A stretch of 64,000 bases of DNA from Gonocerus acuteangulatus (Eukaryota > Arthropoda > Insecta > Hemiptera > Coreidae): NCBI GenBank assembly GCA_946811695.1, contig OX328132.1:98131900-98195899 (forward strand), read 5' to 3'. How positions within the stretch are numbered: the first letter of the stretch is position 1; every line of letters starts with the position of its first letter. The notes below the pieces were generated by a model. It saw only the letters and a program-made list of their open reading frames with translations, did not search any database and was not told the DNA's origin. The position numbers and the translations under genes are program-made. This document shows, piece after piece, positions 46,870 through 58,659 of this stretch.

Positions 46870-47290
46870 TTCTCTCTCCATCCTGACACACCTAGCCTAC
46901 TCAGGTCCTCTAATCAGGCTCCACCAGCTCATTCTAACCATTGAACATTTTGCTCGGCATTTTGTCATATTATAAAGCTCAACATTTTTTCTAAGCTCTC
47001 TAATGAGTCCAATTTATTTGCCACTAGTGATGTGAGCGTTCATGTTTCGGCTCCATTTGTCAAAATCGGCCTAACTAAGGTCTTGTAAAGATGTGTCTTT
47101 GATCTTCTTGGCAAATATGGGGTCTTAATCATTTAAAGCGAAGTATGCGCGATTTGTGGCCATTATTCTCCTGCTAACTTCTTGTATTATTTTGTTCTCA
47201 CAATTAAATTCGGACCCTAAACAAAGAAAGCTCTCAAACTTGGTCAAATTTGTATTCCTTCTCCCTACCTGGGAGAAAACATAACATTAC
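46870..47290 (-). pseudogene. RTE-type LINE relic, C-terminal region
   Basis: Minus-strand frames with several stops show ENKIIQEVSRRIMATNRAYF, AKKIKDTSLQDLS and a KWSRNMNAHITSGK stretch. This is the order that follows the reverse transcriptase in RTE/BovB-like elements (RI..GNRAYF, K..LYKTLIRP, SETWT). Old and non-functional. Confidence 0.6.
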
Positions 47291-48979
47291 GAAAACCGAC
47301 AATGAAAAGCCGGATGGATATTATATTTTAAACACATATTCTCAAAACTAAAAGCGTTTTTAGTTGTATACAAGATATTTAAAAATCTATTTAACCACAT
47401 TTTGTTTAACATTTACAACGTTTATATAACAATTATAATATTATAACAGCATCAATGGATTTGTTTAAATAGATCTTGGGTTATCATGAAGTTTAAATAA
47501 AATTGTTTCAAGAATATAAGTTTAAGGTGTAATTGATAATATAAACAATGTGGAAATTGTCGAGGTTCAGCCAAAATGGTTTATAAAAATATTTTATTTT
47601 TTTTAAAACATGTTTCTATTGATAACTTTTGTGCTTACATTACAAGCCTTCATTAGGGTTATTTCAAAAAGAAGGACTGATTCGGTTGGAAGTCTCATTA
47701 AATTACTTTTGTGGCTTTCAAACGAATCAATAGCACGTTGCAACTCGCTTTTATAAAACAAATGTAGTTTTCCTACCGAATATGGACAATCTAAACCTCG
47801 GCAATCTTAATGTTCAATGAGCTCATCTGAAAGAAATTTAATCATATAGAAATATATATTTATATTATATATATAAAGTTTATCGGATGTAGTCTAACAC
47901 CTTATACATCTGTCTCTACGGTCTTTTTTCTTAGCAGATACGGGTTTGCAATCTTGATCATTTTCCCACATTTATGCTAAGATATGTGCATTTTGGTTGT
48001 GTTTGGAAAAGAGAAAATATTATTAAAAATATTATAATATCAACAAAAAGGCTCACTTTTAGAGTTCTCGTATATTTTATGTACGAAACAAGTGTGAAGT
48101 TAATTGCGATTTTCCGAAACTTATCTTTTAAGAAAAAGTAAAGATTATTCAAAATGACGAAAAGTTGAGATGTTTAGTTTTAACTATCAAAAGGTCAAGT
48201 TACTCGGGATAATTCACTGCTTCCAATAATAGGTCCTCATACTACAGTGGAGTGAGGTAAAAGCAGGAATTCCTGGGTAAAAGTAAGCAGAGCTGAGCAC
48301 TACTTACTTCAAGTTTGCCCACTTCCTTTGCATACTTCCCCTGGCTTTTTAATAGCATTTTTAAGCGAACTAAAAGGTCGTGGATCCCTTTCGGTTCATT
48401 GCTAACTTTCACCGGGCCGGAAAAGTTCGGTCGTCAATAGCACACTGAAAGCCACCTCTCTAACGATCCACTTGTTAAACCTTTCTTACTTTTGTTATAC
48501 CAACTACCCTTTCAATCAGAATAACTGCTTTTTGGGACTTTAAATTTCCCTCCAAGCGTGTATGTTAAGTTGCTGTATATGATTGACTGAATATGAATGA
48601 TGAATACTTAACGTTCACATGGCATTTGTTTGTAGTTGTGCACGTTTTAATTTCATGGAAAGTTGGAATTAAGAAATAAAGGAGGGATATGCTGTCAATC
48701 TGGATAATACCAACGAAACTCCATCCAGTCTTTCAGGCCAAAAGAGACTACAAAATTATTATTTGTTATGTTTCAATCAGTTATAAAGATTGCATTTTTA
48801 TTTACTATAAGAATAATTATGAGTTTTACAACTGAATAATTATGTTAAAAATAATTATTCAAATAAAAATGTACTACTTTATTCGAATAAAAAATTATAA
48901 TACAAAAACTGTATTCGAATAAATATTATTGAATCCCTGTCGAAATATGTAAATTTCGTCACCTGAGATATATTTCATG
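47291..48979. other. Intergenic, with a Penelope-like 3'-end relic on minus
   Basis: About 47540-47670 on the minus strand repeats the blocks of 34681-34803 (CTAATGAAGGC, a spacer with TGTAATGTAAGC, AAAAGTTATCAATAGAAACA, CGACAATTTCCACATTG). The rest shows nothing recognisable. Confidence 0.4.
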
Positions 48980-49125
48980 CGAGAAGTGTCAGATGTAAAC
49001 GCACCCTTATTGCTCATGATAGAAATATATTTATCAGATATGAATTGTTTGTAGTTTACATTAGTTACAATTTTTGTCTGACATAAATATCCTGCAAAAA
49101 CTATTAGATGTAAACGCACCATAAG
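48980..49125. repeat. Internal piece related to the MITE at 5375-5803
   Basis: GTGTCAGATGTAAACGCACC (48986-49005) and TTAGATGTAAACGCACC (49105-49121) surround a block that is the reverse complement of 5375-5460. Confidence 0.55.
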
Positions 49126-50700
49126 AAAGGTTTGACATACAAGGCCAAACTTTGACCATAAAAACTTGTTATAATTATAAAAATCTCCGTTTACTAACTA
49201 TTATTTCCACACCGGGTAAAACAATGTATATGCTAGCGCAATTGTACATGAAAAATGTTAGTTCTGAAAAAGGCAGCAATTATTGTCGATGTGAAGCCCA
49301 CTGAATAATGTCTAGCAAACTAACGAATTTATGGTTATTATAACATTCACCGAGACAAGTAAACATATATTTATCAATTTTATTGAATGAATAATATTAT
49401 ATGCTGAAAATACAATGAAGCGTTCAAGTTTTAGAGGGAAGAGAGTTTTAATAAACTCTGGAATAGGGAATGGAAAAGTTAAGATAAAGCACCGGGATTT
49501 GGCGAAGTAAAGGATTTGTTTCACCCTCTGGGAGAGCCGATTCTTTTGAGGGAATACCTAAGTAACTATGTAAATCGGAGGAAGAAGGCATGTTTTCTTT
49601 TGATCAAGTCTTCTGTACCTCCCTCTTCATCTAAACTCGACCTAAGTAGTCCGAGAGAAGCCAAGTTGACCTCGTGTCTGCTTTTGTTCTCGGCGAACAC
49701 GCAGTTTCTTCCCTCCTCCTTTTTTACCCGTCCATGAAAATTGCAGGGACTTCCGCAAGCTCAGTGAAGAATGTGGGTTTATCTTTTTCTGGGATTCAGC
49801 AACAGGACATATAGTCCTATAGCTGAATTCTTCAACTTCTTTTATTTCTTTTAGCATGATTAGCATGATTCTGGATTTAACGCTTAAGAGATAGATATAC
49901 GATTGTTGCCTTTGTTCTCAACTATGTTTTTTAAAATTGGCATATTTTCACATATTACAATAACTTAAATTTCTTATTAATTCCTATAACCTACTTAAGT
50001 TGCTCCCGAAGAAGTGTCTTGTGGTGGGATATATGTAAAGCACACAATAAAAATAAATTAATAAGGAATCAAAGTTTTTGTAATATATGACCTGCCAATT
50101 TTAAAATACATGCTTAAGATATAGTAATGCCTTGAAAAATTAAGAGAACAGAGAATAATTGAGTTTTAGTCCTCCTTGCTTGTCCATTTTCTTTATTGCA
50201 TGCTTTACTAGTGCTTCCGTCACTGAATATCCTTCATACCACTTTAGTACATCCCAGTTTTTTCCATCCTTCTCGGCCTTCTTTCTCTTTTCTTAATTTC
50301 GACATCCTTTCTGTCTACATTGTTTTATTAATTTACCTTCCCTGTTTCCCCAGTATTACATTCGACCTCGTTATTTATTTTCCAGTAATCCTCATTGCTC
50401 GCTTCTTTATTTTTCGTCATCTCTTCTTGGACAACACTCCCTCTTTCCGTAATATTCGTGGACAGACCTCTCAGTTTCTTGTCTTCCTTCATAGACCTCC
50501 TTGTTATCTTGGTCTTCCTGCGCACCCCCTATCGGCTTGTCTGTTCTTCTTCTCTTTATTTTTTTTAAGACGCATCGACATCTATGCCAAGAGCGTCGAC
50601 ATCTCATTAAAATCATGCTTGTTACGGCTGTATTTTTTTACATTAATTCTCTATCTTCCCTTTACTACAGAAATCGCCGAACACTCAGCTTCACGCAAAT
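49126..50700. other. Intergenic; pyrimidine-rich stretch
   Basis: 50190-50700 is C/T-rich on the plus strand, giving a 168-codon hydrophobic frame that I do not trust as a gene. Nothing else recognised. Confidence 0.45.
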
Positions 50701-50778
50701 AGCATTTCACAAATTGAATTAAAGTGCAGAAAACATAATTATTCTTTTCTAATTACTTGTGTGTTCAACCAGTATGCG
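50701..50778 (+). other. Possible 5' exon ending at a strong splice donor
   Basis: CAACCAGTATGCG is followed by GTAAGTAAAC, a close match to the donor consensus, at 50779. It could join to the exon at 52298. The ATG just before the donor would be in frame with the ATG in that exon. The start of this exon is unknown. Entirely inferred from splice signals. Confidence 0.2.
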
Positions 50779-51203
50779 GTAAGTAAACACAGGAAATATT
50801 AGTCTTTACTCATACCCAAAAATGAGTAGGTATCATGTTGCCAAATTTTATTTTCGACGTCCAGTCACAAGACAAATCGATTATCGCTATACATAAGACT
50901 ATGGATTTTTAGCCTTTCTCTATAGTTCGTTTTGTAGAAGATCCTGCTGAAAAGAATAAACCATTTTGTGACGTCCCTGACGCACTATTAGATCTATTCT
51001 CCGTTGAGCCTTGTTGCACGGGTTTGGATAGATAAGACATTTATTCCTATGGGTTACTCCTCTCCCCCTTGATACAATATGCGTAATCTTAAGCTCGTAA
51101 TATTCGTCGTCTTATATCATATGAACCAAAAATCAAAACAAAAAATGTTTGGAGCGTTGTCTGCAAACTAAAACGGTTAAACCACTTTCAAAGGTCCGAA
51201 AAA

Positions 51204-51380
51204 ATGGTGGAGAGCATGAATCTGAAAATACCGTTGGCCGAGGCACGCAGCTGTTTGCCGGGCAATAAATTTCTCGTCAGCGCCGATAAACTGGTGGAGG
51301 GTGGAAAGGCCTTAGAATCAAGCCCATCTCCTTTCCCTTCCCAGCAACGAGAAATAAAGAAGAATAGCCACCCTCTTTAG
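51204..51380 (+). CDS. Small ORF of GC-rich composition, unrecognised
   Basis: 58 codons from ATG 51204: MVESMNLKIPLAEARSCLPG, then FLVSADKLVEGG and a polar C-terminus. Too short for most gene calls, but its codons (CTG, GCC, GGC, AGC) are GC-rich in AT-rich surroundings. It lies between the two exon candidates on the same strand. It could be a small protein, an alternative exon, or chance. Confidence 0.22.
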   Translation: MVESMNLKIPLAEARSCLPGNKFLVSADKLVEGGKALESSPSPFPSQQREIKKNSHPL

Positions 51381-52007
51381 CTTTGACTTACAATGCTTTT
51401 GTGTATTTTCTCACTTCGGGATAAGAAAAGCTTTGCCCTTAAATAATTCACCAGTTTCTTATTTACTTGGTATTGAGAGGAAAAGTGATAGCCAGATTAC
51501 TTTGGTGTGTTTTGGAATTTATTTTCCTAACGTTTATAAATTGAAATGATTTAATTTTCAATAATAATGTAGTTTCTTTTAGACCATTCTCAATACGGGT
51601 TTCTCAAGTTTAGGTTCAATTATATTCTATCTTGATAATAAGGTTACGACTGAGAATATACTACCACCTTCCTCAAAGCTTTAAATGAGGATCATATGAT
51701 GGTTTCCTCAGAATTAGGTAAAACGATAGTTTACAAACGATATTTCTATACAGGATAATGTGTGAGACACTAGTGTCACATTCCTGAACGCCGCACAATG
51801 GGGCCAAACGACATTTCGTGTTTCAAAAAAGGCTACAACCTCCAAATGTTAACGGATTTCAATGAATATGTTTTTAAATGAAAGCTAATAAAATTTAGAA
51901 CAACTTTGTCTAGCCAGATTTTTGGTTTTTGTTTCCCCTGTTTATTAAATTACGTGTAAATAATTCACGACCTTTTACAATTGAACATAAAATAATATTT
52001 TATTTTT
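51381..52007. other. Intergenic, with a block repeated at 62287-62415
   Basis: 51830-51960 shares GAAAGCTAATAAAATTTA and ACAACTTTGTCTA with 62335-62375 and has similar flanks. Unknown repeat class. Confidence 0.5.
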
Positions 52008-52249
52008 CATCTAACTTAATATCAGCACTGATATCGTTAGAATTAAACATTTTAATCCTGATTAGGCTTGGAAAAAATCAGACTGATATCTTCAACGTAT
52101 AAACGTAAATTTATGTTAATTAAATAATGAGATAATTGAAATAATATGATTTTTGATTGATTTGAAGATAGATTTTGATTTTTTTCCATATCTAATCAGT
52201 ATTTAAATGTTTACTTTTAACGATATCAGTGCTGATATTAAGTTAGATG
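52008..52249. repeat. 242-bp foldback MITE
   Basis: The ends are exact inverted repeats for 32 bp, starting CATCTAACTTAATATCAGCA at 52008 and ending ATATTAAGTTAGATG at 52249. Imperfect pairing extends inward for about 90 bp per arm. No coding content. It sits in the putative intron just before the exon candidate at 52298. Confidence 0.7.
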
Positions 52250-52297
52250 AAACATACATATAATATTTTGACTTGGTGACTAAACTTTTCTTTTCAG

Positions 52298-52332
52298 GTA
52301 TTCTTTAACGATTATGTCGGACTCTACACAAG
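52298..52332 (+). CDS. Candidate 35-bp exon with start codon
   Basis: The pyrimidine-rich tract CTTTTCTTTTCAG is a textbook acceptor ending at 52297. After 35 nt comes GTAAAT, an acceptable donor, at 52333. Inside, ATG (52314) opens a short frame (MSDSTQ, phase 1). Joined to a donor at 50779, an upstream ATG stays in frame. This may be the N-terminal exon of a host gene whose remaining exons I could not find. Short exons are easily mimicked by chance. Confidence 0.28.
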
Positions 52333-53399
52333 GTAAATAACATCTTTTACTATTTTAACTTATCTAAACATGTTTTAAAATATCTACTCGACGTTTTTCT
52401 TATTTAAATATTGAGTTATCAAAATTGAAAAACGCGTAAAAAGGTATGAATACAATTGCAGGTTTTCTTACCACTAAAAATGGTTTCAAACGTTGTTTTC
52501 TAGTTATCTTGAAAGAATTAAGTGTGAAAATGCGCGTAACTGATCAGGAGACATTTTTAAATGTGATAAAATATCCAATTGTATTCAACTTAGGGTTGAA
52601 ATTTAAACATTTCTGAAGAGATGCGGCTGTTCAGGAATTGGAAAGCTCCCACTTGGCATTTTGATCACCTTGTGTAAAAAATAAATACATTTTTCAAAGG
52701 TAGTTGAGAAGAAATGGAAATCGTGTTATCGCAATGTATACACATTTCAAAGGATAACTAGGACTAGGTTATACCGCGAATTTATAAATATAATTTTAAA
52801 ATATATAACAAATTTAATATAATATATAAACAATTTTAATGTTTTAAATGTATAACAAATTTAATACAAATCTGTAAATTTAATAATAAAAAATGATTTA
52901 ATAGTATTAATTAATAGTAAATAAGTAATAATAATAATTAATAAACTAATTCATAATATAATTAAATGGTAAAGTATTAGTAATGCTGTGAAAAAATTGA
53001 TTTGTATTAATGAATAGTAAAAATATAATTTAATAGTAAAAATATTGTTTATTGATAACTGTCTAATATACAATTATTTATTAGTAATATAATAATAATG
53101 TGAATATTACATTTAAATCACTTCTTACAAACCTTACAAATTCTCAATAAATGCTCGCTAACGTCATGAATAATGATAATAATAACCACGACGAATGTTT
53201 CTTTCTGTCTTTATCCTTCTCTAGTGTGATTCCTGCTCGTTTCTGATAGACAGAAATTTAATTTTTTCATGCTAAACATACCACCTGGACCACTGCCCGA
53301 CGCTGGGCCCGCAGAACACATCTCCAGGATGCATATGCCATGATGCTGGGCCCAAACGTGTTAATCCATGGAGAAATAACCGTACTTACTCCCAAGTTC
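52333..53399. other. Very AT-rich intergenic or intronic DNA
   Basis: 52780-53110 is simple-sequence-like A/T-rich DNA (TTTAATA, AATAATAAT). Nothing coding. Confidence 0.6.
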
Positions 53400-53780
53400 T
53401 ACTAGTCTTTGTGGCCTTCCAGACTATTGCCGTCTATATGTAGTGGTCCTTGGGAGCATTCCTCCGAGTCTAGCAGCACTTATTTCCTAAGGCTCCTCGG
53501 CTCCATATTTTTTCTCTTCTCTCCCAGGATTGCCATACCCACCATACTATTCTGCAACCTCTCTCCATTTATTTTCCCAATATGACCTGCCCATCTCGGC
53601 TTACATGCATTTATAAAATTAACAATAACCAAATTTTTCAATGTGGCTGCGTTTTCTGGATTTATCTTCCGGTCTCATTTTCTACCAATCTTTACTGCAC
53701 CTAATAATTCTTCATTCAAAAATTCTCAGTAGACACGGCCATATTTCTCTAAAATTGAAGCATTCCAATAGGTGGGTTTG
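53400..53780 (-). pseudogene. RTE-type LINE relic, extreme C-terminus
   Basis: The minus-strand reading gives EKYGRVY, FLNEELLGAVKIG, then KPRWAGHIGKINGERLQNS, which follows the RTE pattern NEELY...IKV.RLRWAGHV.RM. Stops and frameshifts are frequent. It cannot be the same insertion as 46870-47290, because the order along the strand is wrong. Confidence 0.6.
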
Positions 53781-54210
53781 TCACAAGGAGGCTTAGCAAT
53801 CTTCTATGAATAGGGGATTCATTATGAAGAGTTTTCTATGAGGTGCTAAGAAGTAGTAAGCGGTACTTTTACTGACGATTGAATGAGGAATAAATTGGAT
53901 GGATTCAAAGCAGTGCTCAATAGAACTGGTGCTGAGTACAGCTTGAAGACAGGGACTCGAGAGGGCCCCTAGATGCTTAGCGGGACTTCACTACTCTAGT
54001 TGGCTTTTATATTAGTTCAATGGGAGAAATGAAGGTAGAATCAAATTAGTGCTTCGCTCCCCTGGCATCCCAGTCCTTGACTGTCTACTGACGCCTCTAC
54101 TTCTACTTACAACCATAATTAGGGATCAAAGGAGAACTTATATCTTAAATAAGAAATATTATTTGAATAAACCCTAATATTTTTGTCCAGTAGTTTTCGA
54201 ATAAAATTTT
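53781..54210. other. Intergenic, nothing recognised
   Basis: No gene or repeat seen. Confidence 0.5.
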
Positions 54211-54222
54211 ACCTTTTGGAAA

Positions 54223-54537
54223 AAAAAAAAATCTGTCCCGTAACAGGCCACTAAGGACCTAGAGGGGCAGATACTGTAGAGGTGTCTGATTCTCGACAAT
54301 ACGGAACACTAGGGAGATAGTGTGGTCAGTACTATGCTCCGGCCACCTGATTTTTCCATTTGCAGGTACCCATTAATTAATTAAAGGCTGGGTGATCCTA
54401 GGGACGATCTGGGACCCCAAATCCAACCCTCGATCGATGACACTAGAAGAAAAAGTCTTCAGTGTACGCTCGGGTTTTGAACCTTGGTCCTCCAGTTCGT
54501 TAGTCGAGTGCTCTACCACTGAGCTAACCTCGCCCCC
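54223..54537 (-). mobile_element. SINE family 2, full-length copy with target-site duplication
   Basis: Head GGGGGCGAGGTTAGCTCAGT on the minus strand, B box GGTTCAAAACCC (54472-54483) and a T-run end. ACCTTTTGGAAA occurs at 54211-54222 and again at 54538-54549, a 12-bp target duplication that proves retrotransposition. Confidence 0.92.
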
Positions 54538-54613
54538 ACCTTTTGGAAAGGAATTTGGAAAACCTTTGGAAACATTTTATTCAAATTTGCCTATATACGT
54601 ATATTATACACAC

Positions 54614-54615
54614 AC

Positions 54616-54679
<64 letters not shown>

Positions 54680-54699
54680 CATATATATATATAACACAC

Positions 54700-54721
<22 letters not shown>
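54614..54721. repeat. (TA)n/(CA)n compound microsatellite
   Basis: TA repeats broken by ACACAC and TGTGTG segments. Confidence 0.9.
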
Positions 54722-54731
<10 letters not shown>

Positions 54732-54907
54732 ATTTATTGATATGCGTGTGTGACTGTGCGATATGATCTTTCATTTCTCAAGAACTCCACAAACCGTTCA
54801 AAATAAAATGTACAATAAAACATAGGTGGTGACACACTCGTTAGCCGTCTTCAAATTAGTGTTTTTTAGTCTGGGGTAAACCTCCCCTCCTGGTGGACTG
54901 ATTTTGG

Positions 54908-54985
54908 TAGTTAACGAACTCGTTCAATCGTTTGCTAAGTGAACGCTATATACCAAGTTTTGTGAGAAAGATATCCATACCTCTT
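54908..54985. repeat. Block shared with the loop of the 58.9-60.8 kb element
   Basis: GTTAACGAACTCGTTCAATC and GCTATATACCAAGTTT recur at 59810-59865. Unknown class. Confidence 0.65.
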
Positions 54986-54989
54986 CCCT

Positions 54990-55200
54990 AAATCAATTTG
55001 CGTTTTAATAAATTGTTTTAAATCTAAGAAAGTCCTTATTAATTTTCTGTAATTTCAACACACACAACTGGCAACTGTCTATCACACCACTGGCGTTCGT
55101 CGAACCCTTCTTGAAGGTAGCAGCCCCAAAGAGTCCGCTATCTATAGAGGTGTTAATAATAAGGGTGGCGATTATTTATCCTTTTCCCGTACCCGTCACA
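54990..55200 (-). repeat. Probable 3' LTR start of a Gypsy-type element
   Basis: On the minus strand, a purine-rich tract GAGGGGAGTAC (55211-55201) directly after the ORF stop is followed by TGTGACGGGTACGGG, as expected for polypurine tract and LTR start. The far LTR end is not located. No second LTR was found. Confidence 0.45.
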
Positions 55201-55836
55201 GTACTCCCCTCAAATAAACGCGCCCAGGAACCGCATTTTACCATAGCGAATGGGTGCAGGGGTCTTCAGGTCCTTCCTGACGTTACCGTATTTCGTTGTC
55301 TTGTTATCTTCGTTCAGTTGATCAGGCTCTTTAACAGGACTTGGTGGACTGAGGATCGTCCTTTTGGTATCAGCAAGAACAAAGGCTCGTTTCACCCAAT
55401 CCAAAGAAACTGTAGGATCCCTGTTAGGGATTTTCCGCGTGCATAACTTATTACAGGGACCGCCTTTTTACCTTGCCATCTCGGATAAACACATGGCTGC
55501 TGGTGTCAAGCGCCTTGTGGACGAAGATACTCTCAGTACTCTTGAGGAATTCAGCAGGATGCAAGTTAGAGGTATGATTCCTCAGCTTGTCCATGAATTC
55601 AAGAAACTTGGCTTCAGTCGACGATGGTGTGAGATACACATTCGGTTTCCGCAAACCTTGGCCGTACACCATATCTGCTGCACTGTTCGCGTGATCACAA
55701 ATGGCAACTCTGATCCCGAGGAGTACCAATGGCAAACGTTTGGGCCGGTTGTTGGCATGAAGGCTGATTGAAGCGTCCCGTGCCATCGCTTAATGCAGTC
55801 ATTACCCTGAGGATGGTACAGTAAATACGAAAACAA
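55201..55836 (-). pseudogene. Gypsy-type retrotransposon relic, integrase C-terminal part
   Basis: Three minus-strand frames in the right order: HPQGNDCIKRWHGTLQSA (end of the integrase core), then LPLVLLGIRVAI and DMVYGQGLRKPNVY to SSHVFIRDGKVKRR, then DWVKRAFVLAD and a charged tail. This is the usual end of Gypsy pol. It has at least two frameshifts and small deletions (after KVKRR). Catalytic residues lie outside the preserved part. 5' parts are absent. Confidence 0.7.
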
Positions 55837-56002
55837 GCCTTCACTTGCAACTTTTTACGGGCTTATCTTGAAGAGAGGTTACCCCAGTTTATATGCTGTA
55901 CGTCACGAATACAGACTAATTGTGCTATTGCGCACGTTGGCAGTACACTGGGGTAGAGAACACTACATCAAGATAAGCCCGTGAGGAAGTGCAAGTGAAG
56001 GC
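55837..56002. repeat. Small foldback element
   Basis: Arms GCCTTCACTTGCAACTTTTT... (55837-55888) and its mirror ...GTGCAAGTGAAGGC (55947-56002) around a 58-bp loop. Both arms share ACGGGCTTATCTTGA. It lies directly beyond the truncated Gypsy relic. Confidence 0.7.
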
Positions 56003-56574
56003 ACGATATCGGCCGGATGAATCTATACAATAAATGAAGACTGATAATAATTCAAAAAAATTAATCTTACATGAAAAATGGCTTAGGAGTAGCTTCTTTT
56101 TTACTTTTATTCCCTCCTTCTAAACTTTGACGAATGACTTCCATTTAGTAATTACTGTCCTATAAAGAAAAAAGAAAAATTAAAGCGGTTGGGGGAAAAG
56201 AACGTGTAACGACTGTATATGATGGCGATGAAATCCCTTAGGAGGTCCTTAGCTAAAGGATATATATCATAAGGGGAGTCAGGGGTTAATAAAACCGTCA
56301 GAAGAGTATACTCCTACGCTCTGTTCTCAGAAAGCTAAGGAACATTAAACATCCTTCCTCATAGAAACGATACAAATATAAAAGTAATGGATGTTATTGA
56401 TGTTGTGTCGTCTTCGAATAGGGATCTGTATTTACGGTCCTTATTGCAATATCTTAACAGTAAGGGAAGGTAGAATGACTGCTTTAAAACTCTTATGAGC
56501 ATCTAAATGGGAGGGGGTAATGTTTAGATTATCATTAAGAAATAAAGCAACAATGTCGTAAGTATTGAAAAATA

Positions 56575-56633
<59 letters not shown>

Positions 56634-56667
56634 CCCCCTGACTGGGAAGGAGTCAGGGAGCAAACTA
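56003..56667. other. Intergenic with (TA)n tract and a short hairpin
   Basis: (TA)n at 56577-56632. Right after it comes the hairpin CCCTGACTGGGAAGGAGTCA (GGG follows). No gene. Confidence 0.6.
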
Positions 56668-56976
56668 ATGCGATATTACGGGAAGCGTTGTCTTGAAAAA
56701 ATTAATCCAAGAGAAGTGCAGTTAACTTCTTACTCATGTCAATGGATCCACATCCAATATAGAGCTTGTGAAATTTCCAACTTACAGCTAAACGTAATTG
56801 ATTGCAGCTTGTACAAACTTTTAGACGATAATGCCAAACAAATAACACATCTTTTTTGGAGGCAACTAAACCAGTTGACAACATTTTATCCCTTCAACAT
56901 TACTGAAACTCATAAATGTTTACGACGGTATTGCAGAAGAATGCTTCCAGACGAGACTTTTACGCCTTTAAAATAA
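56668..56976 (+). CDS. Open reading frame of 102 codons, unrecognised
   Basis: Starts with ATG after the hairpin and (TA)n. Contains several Cys and aromatic residues (SYSCQWIHIQYRACEI; CLRRYCRRMLPDE). No family recognised, no splice or promoter evidence, and no paralogue in the window. More likely a fragment of an unknown element or chance than a gene. Confidence 0.2.
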   Translation: MRYYGKRCLEKINPREVQLTSYSCQWIHIQYRACEISNLQLNVIDCSLYKLLDDNAKQITHLFWRQLNQLTTFYPFNITETHKCLRRYCRRMLPDETFTPLK

Positions 56977-57525
56977 TTATTGGCATGAACTTAATTTTTA
57001 TATATTTTTAATGTTTGTATGTATGGAATTGAATAACCTTTCATGATTATACTCAACAAGGAGTGTTCGCGTTACGAGGGAATTGCGTTAATGACCTAGA
57101 GTGTAGACATCCTTAAAAAAAAAGAAGAAAAATCCTTTGGAGCATAAGTATAGATTCCCCAACTATTTGTTTTAATTTTTGCTGAATTTTGACCAGCGTG
57201 GGCTGTTCTCACGGACATTGCCAAAAGAGATGTGTACGGGTTATCTTAGACGGAGTCCCTGGGTGCTCACAGTTCATGGTTTAACGTCCAGAACGACACT
57301 AGATCATTTTTGATCACCTCATTTAGATAACAAGGTCAGCGGAAACCAAACACTCTGCCTAATCTAATCCAGTATAAATCTACAATCTTTCTTTATCGTG
57401 TTACATTTTCAGCATTTTGCCATTTCCAAAATGACGATATTTTTACGAGAATATACTGGGGAGATTTCATCCTATGTCTACTAATTCCCACGTCTGGATT
57501 CGTAGTTCCGTTTTTTTTAATTAAT
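56977..57525. other. Intergenic; weak minus-strand zinc-motif-like frame
   Basis: Around 57200-57300 the minus strand reads CEHPGTPSKITRTHLFWQCP, like the zinc-binding end of some LINE polymerases. Too short to call. Confidence 0.35.
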
Positions 57526-57537
57526 AAGGATCAATTA

Positions 57538-57654
57538 GGGGTCTCCCGTGGTCTAGTGGCTAGTGCCTTGGATTCATAAGCGGGAGATGGTGGGTTCGAG
57601 TCCCACCTCCGGCAGGAATTTTCTCATCTCAGGGCTCCCTGGGGGGGGTGGGAA
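57538..57654 (+). mobile_element. SINE family 1, head-only copy
   Basis: tRNA-like head with A box TGGTCTAGTGGC (57549-57560) and B box GGTTCGAGTCC (57593-57603), then only the first part of the body, ending in a G-rich string instead of the stem-loop and A-tail. GATCAATTA flanks both sides (57529-57537 and 57655-57663), so this short form inserted as such and was not trimmed afterwards. Confidence 0.8.
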
Positions 57655-57663
57655 GATCAATTA

Positions 57664-58655
57664 TTTACACATCACTAAGAACCATGGAGTGTGAAGCTCT
57701 TTAAGGTGTCGTCGTTTTGTTTTAGATGTATATATTTATTAAAAAAATGCCACCCTCGTGTGTAGCGCTAATGTCCAAGTATCGAGGCCTATCTATTCTT
57801 TCCCTGAGTATAACAATAAGTAGCTGACCACAGTGACTAATAATAATAATAATAACACAAATTGTATTCTAATTTATTAATCCTTTCAAGGTTGCCTTAA
57901 AAGGTCGAGAGATGAAGTAAACAGAAGCTTGTGGTGGTTCTGGAAAGGGCAGAGGGTTGCAGGGAAAACCTCGCCACAAATCCTTCACATGCTTGTCAGG
58001 AAACTACTCTCTGATCTCTGTAATGAGTACTGAGAACTGTTCAGTTAGAACTTCTTTAATGTATGCTACTGACATTTGCTAAGACAGCTGTCAGATCTTT
58101 AAAGTCACAAAGGCATCTCTTAGTCAAGCTTCCCCTTATTATGTGAACAAAATATACACCGACAGGAGCAATGATCCCCTTTTATGCAGAAGAAATTATG
58201 AACTTCAAATCTATTAATAAACTATGTATTCCGCGGAGTAAAATGAAACTAATTTTAAGATGATAGTAACCAGATTTTGGATTTCGTCACTTGATAGCGG
58301 CAGATTGATTTTAAACTTTTTTTCGTGATTTTGGTTATGTTTGGGTGTAAGAAGTCAGAATATTCAAATAAAATATTTTTTTTGTAAGAAAAATTTATTT
58401 TTTCCCCTTAAATTTCTCGAAATTTAGGGAGTATAGTGTGTTATTAAAATAGATCGTAAAATCGACTTCCGTTTTGTTCCGGAAGTGGGTGAGGATAGAA
58501 TGGTAATTTAGTTATTCAATATTTTTTTATAAGTAATTCGCAACTACTGCGATTTCACTCTTTCAAGGTGGCACCTGTATGGTCCAGCTTTAAGATGAAT
58601 ATTTGATTTTTTTTTTTTTTTAAGTGCATCTACTACTGGGGCCATTAGCACTATT
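57664..58655. other. Intergenic, nothing recognised
   Basis: A (TAA)n stretch at 57839-57855 and AT-rich DNA. No supported gene. Confidence 0.5.
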
Positions 58656-58659
58656 TTAT

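Noticed and set aside
50196..50702. 168-codon plus-strand frame
   Set aside because: Its composition follows the pyrimidine-rich DNA (Phe, Leu, Ser, Pro). No motif is recognisable, and frames on the opposite strand are equally open.
57180..57330. Zinc-motif LINE relic on the minus strand
   Set aside because: Matches a pattern over only about 20 residues; insufficient alone.
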